64,000 bases of DNA from UBA1240 sp045599185 (GTDB lineage: Bacteria > Spirochaetota > Spirochaetia > Treponematales > Treponemataceae), in the NCBI GenBank assembly GCA_045599185.1, contig JAZRVO010000015.1:62001-126000 (forward strand), given 5' to 3'. Below are positions 17,467 through 26,186 of this stretch, one piece after another (within the stretch, counting starts at the first letter, position 1; every line of letters starts with the position of its first letter). The notes under the pieces are model-generated. The model did no database searches and was not told where the DNA came from. It saw only the letters and a list, made by a program, of their open reading frames with translations. A program made the position numbers and the translations under genes.

Positions 17467-18210
17467 TCAAATTAAGCCGGTTACCAGCAGAAATTGGGCA
17501 AGGCAGTAAGTAAACATTATCAGGTGCCGCGAACCTAGAAAATCTTTCTTGAATATTGATATTGCAATTGCAGAATCCGAAACGATGAAGGTAAGGTTGC
17601 CTACAAGGGTAATTTCAAATGCTTTTGAAAGGTATGCAATGTTGCTTGAAAGCATTACCTGATAGACAAGGCTTGAAAAGCAGAAAAAATTTACGCTTAA
17701 AAGCATCATTGTGTAAACTATGCAGCCCAGACCGCGCAGGCCGTAGGGTTTGTTAAGGTACGAATAAACGGCGTACAGAATTCCTGCGTAAATTAAAAGG
17801 CAGGCAAGTACAAACCATTTTGAAAGAAGCCAGAAATTGCTGCGGGGTACAATTTCCAGCAGGTAAAAAATGTGCCCGAAGGAAAATGCGGTTATTCCGC
17901 GCACAAAGTTGTGCTTTGAAACCGGGCGCATAAAAAAGTAATCGCCAAAAGTGCCGCAAACCAGCGCAAATATGATGAAAACTGGCAGTTTGCCCAGCCG
18001 GTAAAACAGGCTGGCTTCCGCTGCAATTACCGGGCTTACGGAAAATTTTGGCAAAATGCCAGTAAGAGAAGCCGTGCAGACGGTTAGTGCAAGTACCGGC
18101 ATTAAAAGAATTTTTGTAACGTTTGCGGCTTTTTTACCGGCCAGCGAACAGCAGAAAATGTGGGTAAGGCTTAAAGCAAAATATGGAATGCACAGAATAT
18201 AATAATTCAT
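17467..18210 (-). CDS. YhhN/lysoplasmalogenase-like membrane protein
   Basis: This 247-residue integral membrane protein has about seven or eight hydrophobic helices and YhhN-family marks, including GDYFFM and FSFGHIFYL. Characterised relatives hydrolyse the vinyl-ether bond of lysoplasmalogens. Many bacterial members are untested. Plasmalogens occur in anaerobes, so the activity is plausible but not shown here. GGAGG precedes the ATG. It stands upstream of the bactofilin operon with a separate promoter between them. Confidence 0.75.
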   Translation of the reverse strand: MNYYILCIPYFALSLTHIFCCSLAGKKAANVTKILLMPVLALTVCTASLTGILPKFSVSPVIAAEASLFYRLGKLPVFIIFALVCGTFGDYFFMRPVSKHNFVRGITAFSFGHIFYLLEIVPRSNFWLLSKWFVLACLLIYAGILYAVYSYLNKPYGLRGLGCIVYTMMLLSVNFFCFSSLVYQVMLSSNIAYLSKAFEITLVGNLTFIVSDSAIAISIFKKDFLGSRHLIMFTYCLAQFLLVTGLI

Positions 18211-18485
18211 AAAACCTCCGCAAATGCGCTTGTTTTATTTTACATCCAATATGAAATATTTGCTGAAAAATTCGCATTATTATAGTAGAAAATTAGCAAA
18301 ATCTGGCTAAGCTTACGGATTTTAACGGGCAGAACGAATACCGCGGTTTTGCAGGTTTTCAGGCTGACTTATAAAATACGGCAGTTGCAGGTTAAATTTA
18401 AAATTGAAATTAAAAAGTTTTTGCGGCGTGTAAAGTTTTTTACAGTAAAAGTCGATTAAATTCATTTTGCTTTCGTGCTGCAACC

Positions 18486-18514
18486 TTGAATACTGTTAAT
18501 CTTTCCTATATACT
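18486..18514 (+). promoter_or_regulatory. Promoter of oadGAB
   Basis: TTGAAT (18486-18491) and TATACT (18509-18514) are separated by 17 nt, with a start codon 38 nt downstream of the -10 box. The remaining intergenic region from 18211 shows no gene or recognised riboswitch. Confidence 0.65.
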
Positions 18515-18552
18515 TATTGTGAGAATTTATATATAGCCCATTTGGAGGAAAT

Positions 18553-18798
18553 ATGACAATTACAGAGATGCTCGGTCAGAGCTTGCTTTTGACCGGTCTT
18601 GGTATGGGTGTCGTGTTTTTGTTTCTTATCATTTTGATTGTTTTCGTAACACTTTCATCAAAGGTTATTAAAGCACTTAAACTTGATAAAGAACCAGCAC
18701 CTGGCGCAGCTCCTGCAGCTGCAGCAGCCCCAGCACAAAATCAGGCAGCTATTGTTGCCGCAATCGCCGCAGCTGTGCGCGAAAAAGAATCTATTTAG
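18553..18798 (+). CDS. oadG: Sodium-pumping decarboxylase gamma subunit
   Basis: This 81-residue subunit has a single membrane helix (about 13-35), a KVIKALKLD stretch and an Ala/Pro-rich linker ending in a short hydrophilic tail. This is the OadG layout, which anchors the alpha subunit to the membrane pump. GGAGG lies before the ATG. It precedes oadA by 21 nt. Confidence 0.88.
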   Translation: MTITEMLGQSLLLTGLGMGVVFLFLIILIVFVTLSSKVIKALKLDKEPAPGAAPAAAAAPAQNQAAIVAAIAAAVREKESI

Positions 18799-18819
18799 TT
18801 TTTTTGGAGAATTAGTATT

Positions 18820-20871
18820 ATGGCTAAAGTTGGAATTTCAGAACTTGCTATTCGTGACGCACACCAGTCGCTTCACGCTACACGTATGACAACCGCAGAT
18901 ATGCTTCCTATCTGTGACAAACTTGATAAAGTTGGCTACAAATATATTGAAGGATGGGGCGGTGCAACATATGACTCTTGTATCCGTTTCTTGAACGAAG
19001 ATCCATGGGAACGCCTCCGCAAACTTCACGCAGCACTTCCTAACAACAAAATCATGATGCTGCTTCGTGCCCAGAACCTTCTTGGCTACAAACACTATGC
19101 AGATGACGTTGTTGAAAAATTCGTAGAAACAGCTGCCAAAAACGGTATCGGCTGCTTCCGCATTTTCGATGCATGTAACGACCCGCGCAACATGGAATGC
19201 GCTACAAAAGCTGCTAAAAAATCTGGTGTAGATGTTCAGATGGCTATTTCTTATGCTGTAACACCATTCCACACAAACGAAAAATATGCAGAACTTGCAA
19301 AAAAATATGCAGACTTTGGTGCAGATTCAATCTGTATTAAAGATATGTCTGGTCTTTTGAAACCATACGAAGCTTACGACCTGGTTAAAAAAATCAAGGC
19401 TGCATGTGACCTTCCTGTAGAAATCCACTCACACGCAACAACAGGTCTTTCTGTTGCTTCGCTCCTTAAAGGTATCGAAGCCGGTGCAGACATCGTAGAC
19501 ACAGCAATTTCTTCTATGTCTATGGGTACATCTCACTCACCAACAGAAACAATCGTAGAAATGCTTAAAGGCACAGAATACGATACAAACCTTGATACAA
19601 AACTTCTTCTTGAAATCGCTGCTTACTTCCGCGAAGTTCGCAAACACTACTCATCACTTGAATCAGCATTCCTTGGTGCTGATACTCGTATCCTTCTTTC
19701 ACAGGTTCCGGGCGGTATGCTTTCTAACCTTGAAAGCCAGCTTAAACAGATGGGCGCAGGCGACAAGATGGATGAAGTTCTTGCTGAATTGCCAAAAGTA
19801 CACAAAGATGCAGGTTACGTTCCACTTGTAACTCCAACTTCACAGATTGTTGGTACACAGGCTGTATTCAACGTAATTCAGGGCCGCTACAAGATGATGA
19901 CTGCCGACTTTGCTAACCTTGTTACAGGTAAATTCGGTGCTCTTCCAACCGAAGCAAACGCAGACGTTGTAAAACAGGCTCTTGCACAGAACAAAATGGA
20001 CGCTGTAATGACTTGTCGTCCTGCTGATAAAATTGAACCAGAATGGAACAAAATGGTTGAAGAAGCTAAAAAAGCCGGCGGTAACGGAAGCGATGAAGAT
20101 GTTCTTACATACGCAATGTTCCCACAGGTTGCTACTAAATTCTTCTCAACACGTGCCAACGGTCCTGTTGATGCAGCTGCTACTTTCGCTAAGAAAGAAG
20201 CTCCGGCAGCCGGTGCATCTAAGGGCGGTAACTACACAGTAACTGTTAACGGAACTGCTTATAATGTTTCTTCTAACGGTGCTGGTGCAATTACTGTTAA
20301 CGGTACAGCATACAACGTAGCATTCGGTGCTGCTGGTGCCGCTCCTGCTGCAGCTGCAGCTCCTGCCGCTGTAAGTGGCGGTGCTTCTATTAAAGCACCT
20401 GTTGCCGGTACATTGCTTAAATACGTTGTAGCAGAAGGCGCAAACGTTAAATCTGGCGACACAATCGTTATGGTTGAATCAATGAAAATGGAACTTGAAG
20501 TAAAATCAACTGCTGATGGTCCAGTTCATTTCACAGTTCCTACTGGTACAGCAATTACTGCCGGTCAGGAAATTGCAACAATCGGTGGCGGCGCTCCTGT
20601 AGCAGCTCCAGCACCTGCTGCTGCTCCGGCCGCTCCTGCTCCTGCAGCAGCACCGGCTGGCGGTACACCAGTTGCAGCACCTGTTGCCGGTACATTCCTT
20701 AAAGCTGTTGTAGCAGAAGGCGCAAGCGTAACTGCCGGTCAGACAGTTATCATGATTGAATCAATGAAGATGGAACTTGAAGTAAAGGCAACTGTAGCCG
20801 GTTCAATCCACTTCCTTGCAAGTGCCGGTAATGCAATTACTGCTGGTCAGGCTCTCGCAGAAATCAAATAA
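18820..20871 (+). CDS. oadA: Oxaloacetate decarboxylase alpha subunit with two biotinyl domains
   Basis: This carboxyltransferase subunit moves CO2 from oxaloacetate to biotin before sodium-coupled decarboxylation. The TIM-barrel domain (about 5-270) has RDAHQSLHATRM, the catalytic lysine region IKDMSGLL and the metal-binding HSHATTG. A conserved carboxylase domain follows to about 460. Unusually, two biotinyl domains sit in tandem at the C-terminus, each with an ESMKMELEV attachment motif and separated by an Ala/Pro-rich linker. The 683-residue length reflects this duplication. Codon use indicates high expression. Confidence 0.9.
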   Translation: MAKVGISELAIRDAHQSLHATRMTTADMLPICDKLDKVGYKYIEGWGGATYDSCIRFLNEDPWERLRKLHAALPNNKIMMLLRAQNLLGYKHYADDVVEKFVETAAKNGIGCFRIFDACNDPRNMECATKAAKKSGVDVQMAISYAVTPFHTNEKYAELAKKYADFGADSICIKDMSGLLKPYEAYDLVKKIKAACDLPVEIHSHATTGLSVASLLKGIEAGADIVDTAISSMSMGTSHSPTETIVEMLKGTEYDTNLDTKLLLEIAAYFREVRKHYSSLESAFLGADTRILLSQVPGGMLSNLESQLKQMGAGDKMDEVLAELPKVHKDAGYVPLVTPTSQIVGTQAVFNVIQGRYKMMTADFANLVTGKFGALPTEANADVVKQALAQNKMDAVMTCRPADKIEPEWNKMVEEAKKAGGNGSDEDVLTYAMFPQVATKFFSTRANGPVDAAATFAKKEAPAAGASKGGNYTVTVNGTAYNVSSNGAGAITVNGTAYNVAFGAAGAAPAAAAAPAAVSGGASIKAPVAGTLLKYVVAEGANVKSGDTIVMVESMKMELEVKSTADGPVHFTVPTGTAITAGQEIATIGGGAPVAAPAPAAAPAAPAPAAAPAGGTPVAAPVAGTFLKAVVAEGASVTAGQTVIMIESMKMELEVKATVAGSIHFLASAGNAITAGQALAEIK

Positions 20872-20949
20872 ATAAGGGTTCTAAATTGTCTGCCTTGTTC
20901 TGGTGTTTTTCATTCACCGGAACCGGGCGGTTTATAAACGGAGTTTTTA

Positions 20950-22353
20950 ATGTTTGGAAAAACACAAAATAACAAACAGATTGTAGCTGCAATGGGCATT
21001 ATCATGGCAATCGCCATGGTTTTCTCTTGCGTTTCTTCTGTTTTTGCTGACAACTCAAAAGCTGAAGTTACTTCATGGCGTACAGCAAATACTGCTATCA
21101 TTAAAGGTACCGAAAACTGGGGACCAGATGAAAACCGTATCAACGCAAAAGACTTCATCGCAAATATCGGAAGATCAACTGGTATTTACCAGATTATCAA
21201 TGGTGCAAACCCACCAGCTGCTCACGTAGAATCAGAAGACCCTTATGAAGGTCTTGAGGCACCGGGCTGGCAGAAACTTTTGATGATTGCCGTAGGATTC
21301 TTAATTGTTTACATGGGTGCTGCAAAAGGTTTTGAACCGTTGCTTTTGATTCCAATCGGATTCGGTACAATTCTTGTAAACATTCCTGGTGCAGGTATGT
21401 ACAATCCGGGAACTGGTATGCTCCGCATTATTTACGATGCCGGTGTTGGTAACGAATTCTTCCCGATGCTTATCTTTATGGGTATTGGTGCAATGACAGA
21501 CTTTGGTCCGCTTATTGCCAACCCTAAAACTGCACTTCTTGGTGGTGCTGCACAGTTTGGTGTATTCTTCACACTTTTCGGTGTTGCACTTATGAACATG
21601 ATCCCTGGAATTGACTATACAATGTTGCAGGCATGTGCAATTGCAATCATTGGTGGTGCAGACGGTCCTACTTCAATTTACGTATCTGGTAAACTTGCTC
21701 CTGAAATGATGGCAGTTATCGCGGTTGCAGCTTATTCGTACATGGCACTGGTTCCAATGATTCAGCCGCCGATTATGAAAGCTTTGACAAGCGAAAAAGA
21801 ACGCAAAATCAAAATGAAGCAGCTTCGCCCTGTTTCTAAAGTTGAAAAAACAATTTTCCCGTTGGTATTGTTGTGCCTTTCAATTTTGCTTTTGCCACCT
21901 TCAGCACCACTTATCGGTATGCTGGCATTTGGTAACTTTGTAAAACAGTGCGGTGTTGTAGAACGCCTTTCTAAAACAATGGAAAATGAATTGCTGAACA
22001 TCGTTTCAATTCTTCTTTCTTTGGGCGTTGGTTCACAGATGACACCTGAAAAAATCTTCAATCCTAACTCAGTTGGTATCATTCTTTTGGGACTTTTGGC
22101 TTTTGCAGTTGCAACAGCTACTGGTTTGCTGATGGCAAAATTGATGAACTTGTTTCTCAAGGAAAAAATCAACCCGCTCATTGGTTCAGCTGGTGTTTCA
22201 GCCGTTCCAATGGCTGCACGTGTTGCCAACAAAGTTGGTATGGCAGAAGATCCTTCTAACTTCCTGTTGATGCACGCAATGGGACCAAACGTATCTGGTG
22301 TTATTGGTACAGCAGTTGCTGCTGGTGTATTTATCGCTACTTACGCACACTAA
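20950..22353 (+). CDS. oadB: Sodium-pumping decarboxylase beta subunit
   Basis: This integral membrane subunit decarboxylates carboxybiotin and exports sodium. The core (about 105-467) has the family marks GIGAMTDFGPL, IGGADGPTSIY and a late SAGVSAVPMAARV. About 100 residues precede the first core helix, starting with a signal-like hydrophobic segment (MGIIMAIAMVFSCVSSVFA). That extension is absent from short OadB proteins and may form an exported domain. Gene order is oadG, oadA, oadB, ending at a strong terminator. Confidence 0.9.
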   Translation: MFGKTQNNKQIVAAMGIIMAIAMVFSCVSSVFADNSKAEVTSWRTANTAIIKGTENWGPDENRINAKDFIANIGRSTGIYQIINGANPPAAHVESEDPYEGLEAPGWQKLLMIAVGFLIVYMGAAKGFEPLLLIPIGFGTILVNIPGAGMYNPGTGMLRIIYDAGVGNEFFPMLIFMGIGAMTDFGPLIANPKTALLGGAAQFGVFFTLFGVALMNMIPGIDYTMLQACAIAIIGGADGPTSIYVSGKLAPEMMAVIAVAAYSYMALVPMIQPPIMKALTSEKERKIKMKQLRPVSKVEKTIFPLVLLCLSILLLPPSAPLIGMLAFGNFVKQCGVVERLSKTMENELLNIVSILLSLGVGSQMTPEKIFNPNSVGIILLGLLAFAVATATGLLMAKLMNLFLKEKINPLIGSAGVSAVPMAARVANKVGMAEDPSNFLLMHAMGPNVSGVIGTAVAAGVFIATYAH

Positions 22354-22374
22354 TAGTTTAATTACTGCTTAGTA

Positions 22375-22407
22375 AAAGTCCGGGGCAAAAGCTCCGGACT
22401 TTTTTTC
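22375..22407 (+). terminator. Intrinsic terminator of oadGAB
   Basis: AAAGTCCGGGGC is followed by AAAA and GCTCCGGACTTT, then a T-run. It lies 22 nt after the oadB stop codon. Confidence 0.88.
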
Positions 22408-22644
22408 ACATTGAATTAACAGAGTTTCTTTTAAAAAGCTGAATTAAAAACAGGTCATTCAATTTTTCAAAAATTCAATTAAAAAACCACAATTTGAATT
22501 GTTTTTGAAGCGGTATTATTGTAAAAAAATTGCAAATAATAGAAAACTGTTGAAAAATACGCAAAAATTGGTTAAATTAGTAACACTTTTGCAGCTGACA
22601 CAAGGAATTATCTGCTGCTTTAATTTAAAATTCTGGGATAAAAA

Positions 22645-24111
22645 ATGGTTTTTTCATCTTTGATTTTTCTTTTTGCATTTTTACCATGCGTTTTATTTTT
22701 CTATTTTGTACCATTTAAAAACAGCCGCACATGGAAAAACTTTGTGCTCTTAGCATCAAGCCTTCTTTTTTATGCCTGGGGCGAACCTGTTTTTGTTTGC
22801 GTAATGGTATTTTCAATTTTTCTTAATTACTGCCTTGGGCTTTTAATAAACTTATGCAATCAAAAAGACAAAAAGGCGGCAAAAGTTATTTTAATTTTGT
22901 CTGTAATCTGGAACATCGGGCTGCTTTTTATATTCAAATACCTTTCTTTTATTGCTGATACAATTAATCAGGCTGTTTCAAAACCCGTTTTACCCGGCTT
23001 TGAAATTGCACTGCCAATCGGCATTTCGTTTTTTACTTTTCAGATTTTGTCTTACATAATTGACGTTTACAAACAGAAAGTAAGCGTTCAGAAAAATGTT
23101 TTCAACCTTGCACTGTACGTGTCGCTTTTTCCTCAGTTAATTGCAGGTCCTATAGTGCGCTACCAGACAATTGAAGACCAGATACAGAACCGCAGGGAAA
23201 CGATGGCTGGTTTTACGGCAGGTTTTGAACGTTTTGCAATTGGTCTTGCAAAAAAATGCCTGCTTGCAAATTATATGGCAATAATTGCAGACACCATGTT
23301 TGGAATGAACAATGGCGATTTGACTCTTCTTTCCGCGTGGCTTGGTGCAATTGCCTATGCATTGCAGATTTATCTCGATTTTTCAGGCTATTCTGATATG
23401 GCAATTGGGCTTGGGTTTATTTTTGGCTTTACGTTTGAAGAAAACTTTAATTACCCTTATGCTGCCCGTTCAATTACGGATTTCTGGCGCCGCTGGCACA
23501 TTTCGCTTTCTACGTGGTTCAGGGATTATGTATACATTCCGCTGGGCGGCAACCGCTGTGCACCGGCGCGCTGCACCTTTAACCTGCTGGTAGTGTGGCT
23601 TTTAACCGGCATTTGGCACGGCGCAAATTTTACATTTTGGTGCTGGGGTATTTTTTATTTTGTGCTTTTGCTGTTTGAACGCAGTACGGCCTGGGCAAAA
23701 AGGGCAGAAAACGCAAAAGGCTTTAAGCTGTTTTTTATGCGCATTCTGTGCCTTATTTTTGTGGTTTGCGGCTGGGTTTTGTTCAGAAGCGCCACTTTGA
23801 CCCAGGCAAAAGACTATTTGATGTGTATGTTTGGTGCTGGCAAAATTGATGTTTCTCAGACCACGTTTTTGCTGACGAATGTGTGGTTTGTTCTTTTGGT
23901 TTCTGTTTTGGTTTGCGTGCCTTTCAAAACGATGCTTCCGTTTTTATTTGAAAAAGAAGAAGCAAAAATTGCAAAAATGCCAATAATTGCAGTGTTTTGC
24001 CGGAATGTTTTTTCTGTAATCCGGCCGGTTTTCATTTTCTGTGTTTTTGTAATTTCAGTTTTGAATTGCATACAGGCCACTTACAACCCGTTTATTTATT
24101 TCAATTTTTAA
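22645..24111 (+). CDS. MBOAT-family O-acyltransferase (AlgI/DltB-like)
   Basis: This 488-residue polytopic enzyme transfers acyl groups, usually acetyl, across the membrane to a surface glycan. Family motifs are DFWRRWHISLSTWFRDYVYIPLGG in the central part and the catalytic histidine region LLTGIWHGANFTFW. The opening FSSLIFLFAFLP is typical for AlgI relatives. It lies 9 nt before a DHHW-type partner gene, a common pairing in polysaccharide acetylation. The glycan acceptor is unknown. Confidence 0.88.
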   Translation: MVFSSLIFLFAFLPCVLFFYFVPFKNSRTWKNFVLLASSLLFYAWGEPVFVCVMVFSIFLNYCLGLLINLCNQKDKKAAKVILILSVIWNIGLLFIFKYLSFIADTINQAVSKPVLPGFEIALPIGISFFTFQILSYIIDVYKQKVSVQKNVFNLALYVSLFPQLIAGPIVRYQTIEDQIQNRRETMAGFTAGFERFAIGLAKKCLLANYMAIIADTMFGMNNGDLTLLSAWLGAIAYALQIYLDFSGYSDMAIGLGFIFGFTFEENFNYPYAARSITDFWRRWHISLSTWFRDYVYIPLGGNRCAPARCTFNLLVVWLLTGIWHGANFTFWCWGIFYFVLLLFERSTAWAKRAENAKGFKLFFMRILCLIFVVCGWVLFRSATLTQAKDYLMCMFGAGKIDVSQTTFLLTNVWFVLLVSVLVCVPFKTMLPFLFEKEEAKIAKMPIIAVFCRNVFSVIRPVFIFCVFVISVLNCIQATYNPFIYFNF

Positions 24112-24120
24112 GGTGCCGGA

Positions 24121-25554
24121 ATGAAAAATTTTAATAAATTAAGAAATTTTTTTGTTATTTGTTCGCTTGTAATTCTTTTTTTGGGTGCTTTTTCTTATAT
24201 TGTGCGTTTGGGCGCAAAAACCTACGTTTCTGTAAAAGGGAAGGGCAACGCATTTACGGCCTGGCTTTTTAAAGACCAGCCAGCGCTGAACAAAATGCAG
24301 GAAGATGAAAAACCTGCATTCGTTATTTACGACACCGACTGGTCTGAAATTTATCCGTTCAGCGGAAAACCTGCGCCAAAAATCAGCAGTGACGGCAACG
24401 TTCAAAATGCTGCTGCCAGCAAAAAGGCTCAAAAAACTGAAAAAAGCAAAGTCGTTCCGTCAAAAGTGTATAAGTTTCCGTCTGTCAGCTTAGGGCCGGT
24501 TAATGCAATTGAACGCTGGTACGGCCGTTTTTTCAGGCGTGCGTATTTTGCACAGCTAATGCAAACCGTTGAATGCAAGGCAAAATGGAACATGATGCCG
24601 CCAACTGAAGGCAAGAATATTGTAACCGGCGCGGTTACATTGCCGGATGGTCATTTAACGATTTATGAAAAACACAAAAACATGACATTAACTGCAAAAT
24701 CCATAGAATCTTTTGCAAATTTCTGCAAACAGCAGAAAATACCTTTTATGTACGTGCAGGCGCCTGGTGTAATTTCGCCAAAAAACAAGCGCATAAACGG
24801 CAACTGGGATTTCAGCAACATTAACGCAGACGAGCTGCTGGAAAAACTTACAGATGCCGGCATTGAATGTTTTGATTTGCGCCCGGAAGTTTTGAACGAT
24901 TTTGAACATTATGAAGATGCTTTTTTTTACACAGACCATCACTGGAAAATTGAAACCGGTTTGTGGGCAGCCGGCAAGATTGCTGAAAAATTAAGGAAAA
25001 ATTACGCAATTCCTTTTAAGCCGGCTTATTACGTGGAAGACAATTACGAAAAGAAAGTTTACGAAAAATGGTGTCTTGGTTCCTACGGCAAAAAGGCCAC
25101 TTTGGGGCGCTGTACCCCGGACGATTTTCCGCTGTTTTTTCCGAAAAAGCAGGCAAACTTTCATTATACAAACCCTTACGCCAACGATGACATTACCGGC
25201 GGTTTTGAATGCATTTACCATTACGAACATCTTGAGCCGAAGGATTATTACAACCAGCACGTGCAGGAAACTTACATGCATATTCACGGAATGATAAGCA
25301 TTGACAACCTGAAAGAAACTGGAAACGGACGTCTGCTTTTTGTAGGCGATTCCTATTTACAGATGGTTGTGCCCTTTTTGGCAGAACAGGCTGACAAAAT
25401 TGATTTTGTTTCCATGGACTATTTTACGGGTTCGCTTGAAAGTTTTATAAAAAAGAACGGCCCTTATGATGCAGCAATTATGCTTTTTTACCCCGGCGAT
25501 TTGCAGGAAAGCATAAATTTTGAAAGTCATACCGACCATTTTGACTTCAGATAA
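24121..25554 (+). CDS. DHHW-family (AlgJ/AlgX-like) surface acetylation protein
   Basis: This 477-residue protein has an N-terminal membrane anchor (about 10-30), a variable linker and an SGNH-like domain. The DHHW motif is in YTDHHWK (about 273-279) and a GDSYLQ serine motif is near residue 407. It should complete acetyl transfer outside the membrane with the MBOAT partner upstream. The pair probably modifies an exopolysaccharide or other envelope glycan. The gene ends before a strong terminator. Confidence 0.85.
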   Translation: MKNFNKLRNFFVICSLVILFLGAFSYIVRLGAKTYVSVKGKGNAFTAWLFKDQPALNKMQEDEKPAFVIYDTDWSEIYPFSGKPAPKISSDGNVQNAAASKKAQKTEKSKVVPSKVYKFPSVSLGPVNAIERWYGRFFRRAYFAQLMQTVECKAKWNMMPPTEGKNIVTGAVTLPDGHLTIYEKHKNMTLTAKSIESFANFCKQQKIPFMYVQAPGVISPKNKRINGNWDFSNINADELLEKLTDAGIECFDLRPEVLNDFEHYEDAFFYTDHHWKIETGLWAAGKIAEKLRKNYAIPFKPAYYVEDNYEKKVYEKWCLGSYGKKATLGRCTPDDFPLFFPKKQANFHYTNPYANDDITGGFECIYHYEHLEPKDYYNQHVQETYMHIHGMISIDNLKETGNGRLLFVGDSYLQMVVPFLAEQADKIDFVSMDYFTGSLESFIKKNGPYDAAIMLFYPGDLQESINFESHTDHFDFR

Positions 25555-25569
25555 ATTTCTTTATTTTTA

Positions 25570-25617
25570 GCAGCAAGCCGCGTTGAAGAAAATTTACCTG
25601 ACGCGGCTTTTTTGCTG
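25570..25617 (+). terminator. Intrinsic terminator after the acylation pair
   Basis: AGCCGCGT pairs with ACGCGGCT, followed by six Ts. An outer CAGCA/TGCTG pair extends the stem. Confidence 0.8.
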
Positions 25618-25776
25618 TTTGAACCAGTGTTTAAAAGCTGTAAAGATTAAAAATTTTTAATAAAAGCGGCGGCAAGATTAAAATTCAATTAGAATAAAGC
25701 AAAAATAAATTACAGTATCGTTTTTTGAACCTTTAATAGGCATACAGTGCCTTATAACAATTTTTGGAGGTTCGTT

Positions 25777-26025
25777 ATGAGCAATGAAATTTATTTTTAC
25801 CCTACAAACAGAAGACCAGTTAACAAAAGAAAGAACCTGCTTGATTTTTGGTTTAATGTGATTGTTGTTGCATTTGCCCTTTGCCTGCTTTTGGCAACCG
25901 TTACCTGCGTGGTTGGCGGTTTTACGGCAATTTATTCAAACCAGAAGAACAATGAAAAAATTTACCATTCGGCAATGCAGCATCAGGCTTACAGCGTAAG
26001 TTATGCCGCACAAGCTGAAAAATGA
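25777..26025 (+). CDS. Small single-pass membrane protein, unknown function
   Basis: A strong TTGGAGG precedes the ATG at 25777, giving an 82-residue protein. A basic N-terminus (PTNRRPVNKRK) is followed by one long hydrophobic helix (about 28-50), then a short polar tail with NQKNNEKIYHSAMQHQAYSV. This topology is shared by small cell-division or envelope regulators, but I recognise no family. It is a single transcription unit with its own terminator. Confidence 0.65.
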   Translation: MSNEIYFYPTNRRPVNKRKNLLDFWFNVIVVAFALCLLLATVTCVVGGFTAIYSNQKNNEKIYHSAMQHQAYSVSYAAQAEK

Positions 26026-26046
26026 ACAGTAACAGGGTGGAGGAAC

Positions 26047-26090
26047 GCACCGGTTTAATCGTTGAAAGTGATTGAACCGGTGTTTTTTTT
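26047..26090 (+). terminator. Intrinsic terminator
   Basis: CACCGGTTTAATC pairs with GATTGAACCGGTG, followed by eight Ts, just after the small membrane protein gene. Confidence 0.85.
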
Positions 26091-26152
26091 AAATGAAGAA
26101 ACTTGATAATGTGTGCCGGTGATTCAGGCAGGCATTTTTCAAATTGGGCAAT

Positions 26153-26181
26153 TTGCGAAAAAAGCCTGTCGCTGTTATAAT
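26153..26181 (+). promoter_or_regulatory. Leaderless-type promoter of the pullulanase gene
   Basis: TTGCGA (26153-26158), a 17-nt spacer and a perfect TATAAT (26176-26181) are followed by only 5 nt and the ATG at 26187. Confidence 0.65.
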
Positions 26182-26186
26182 TGCTT

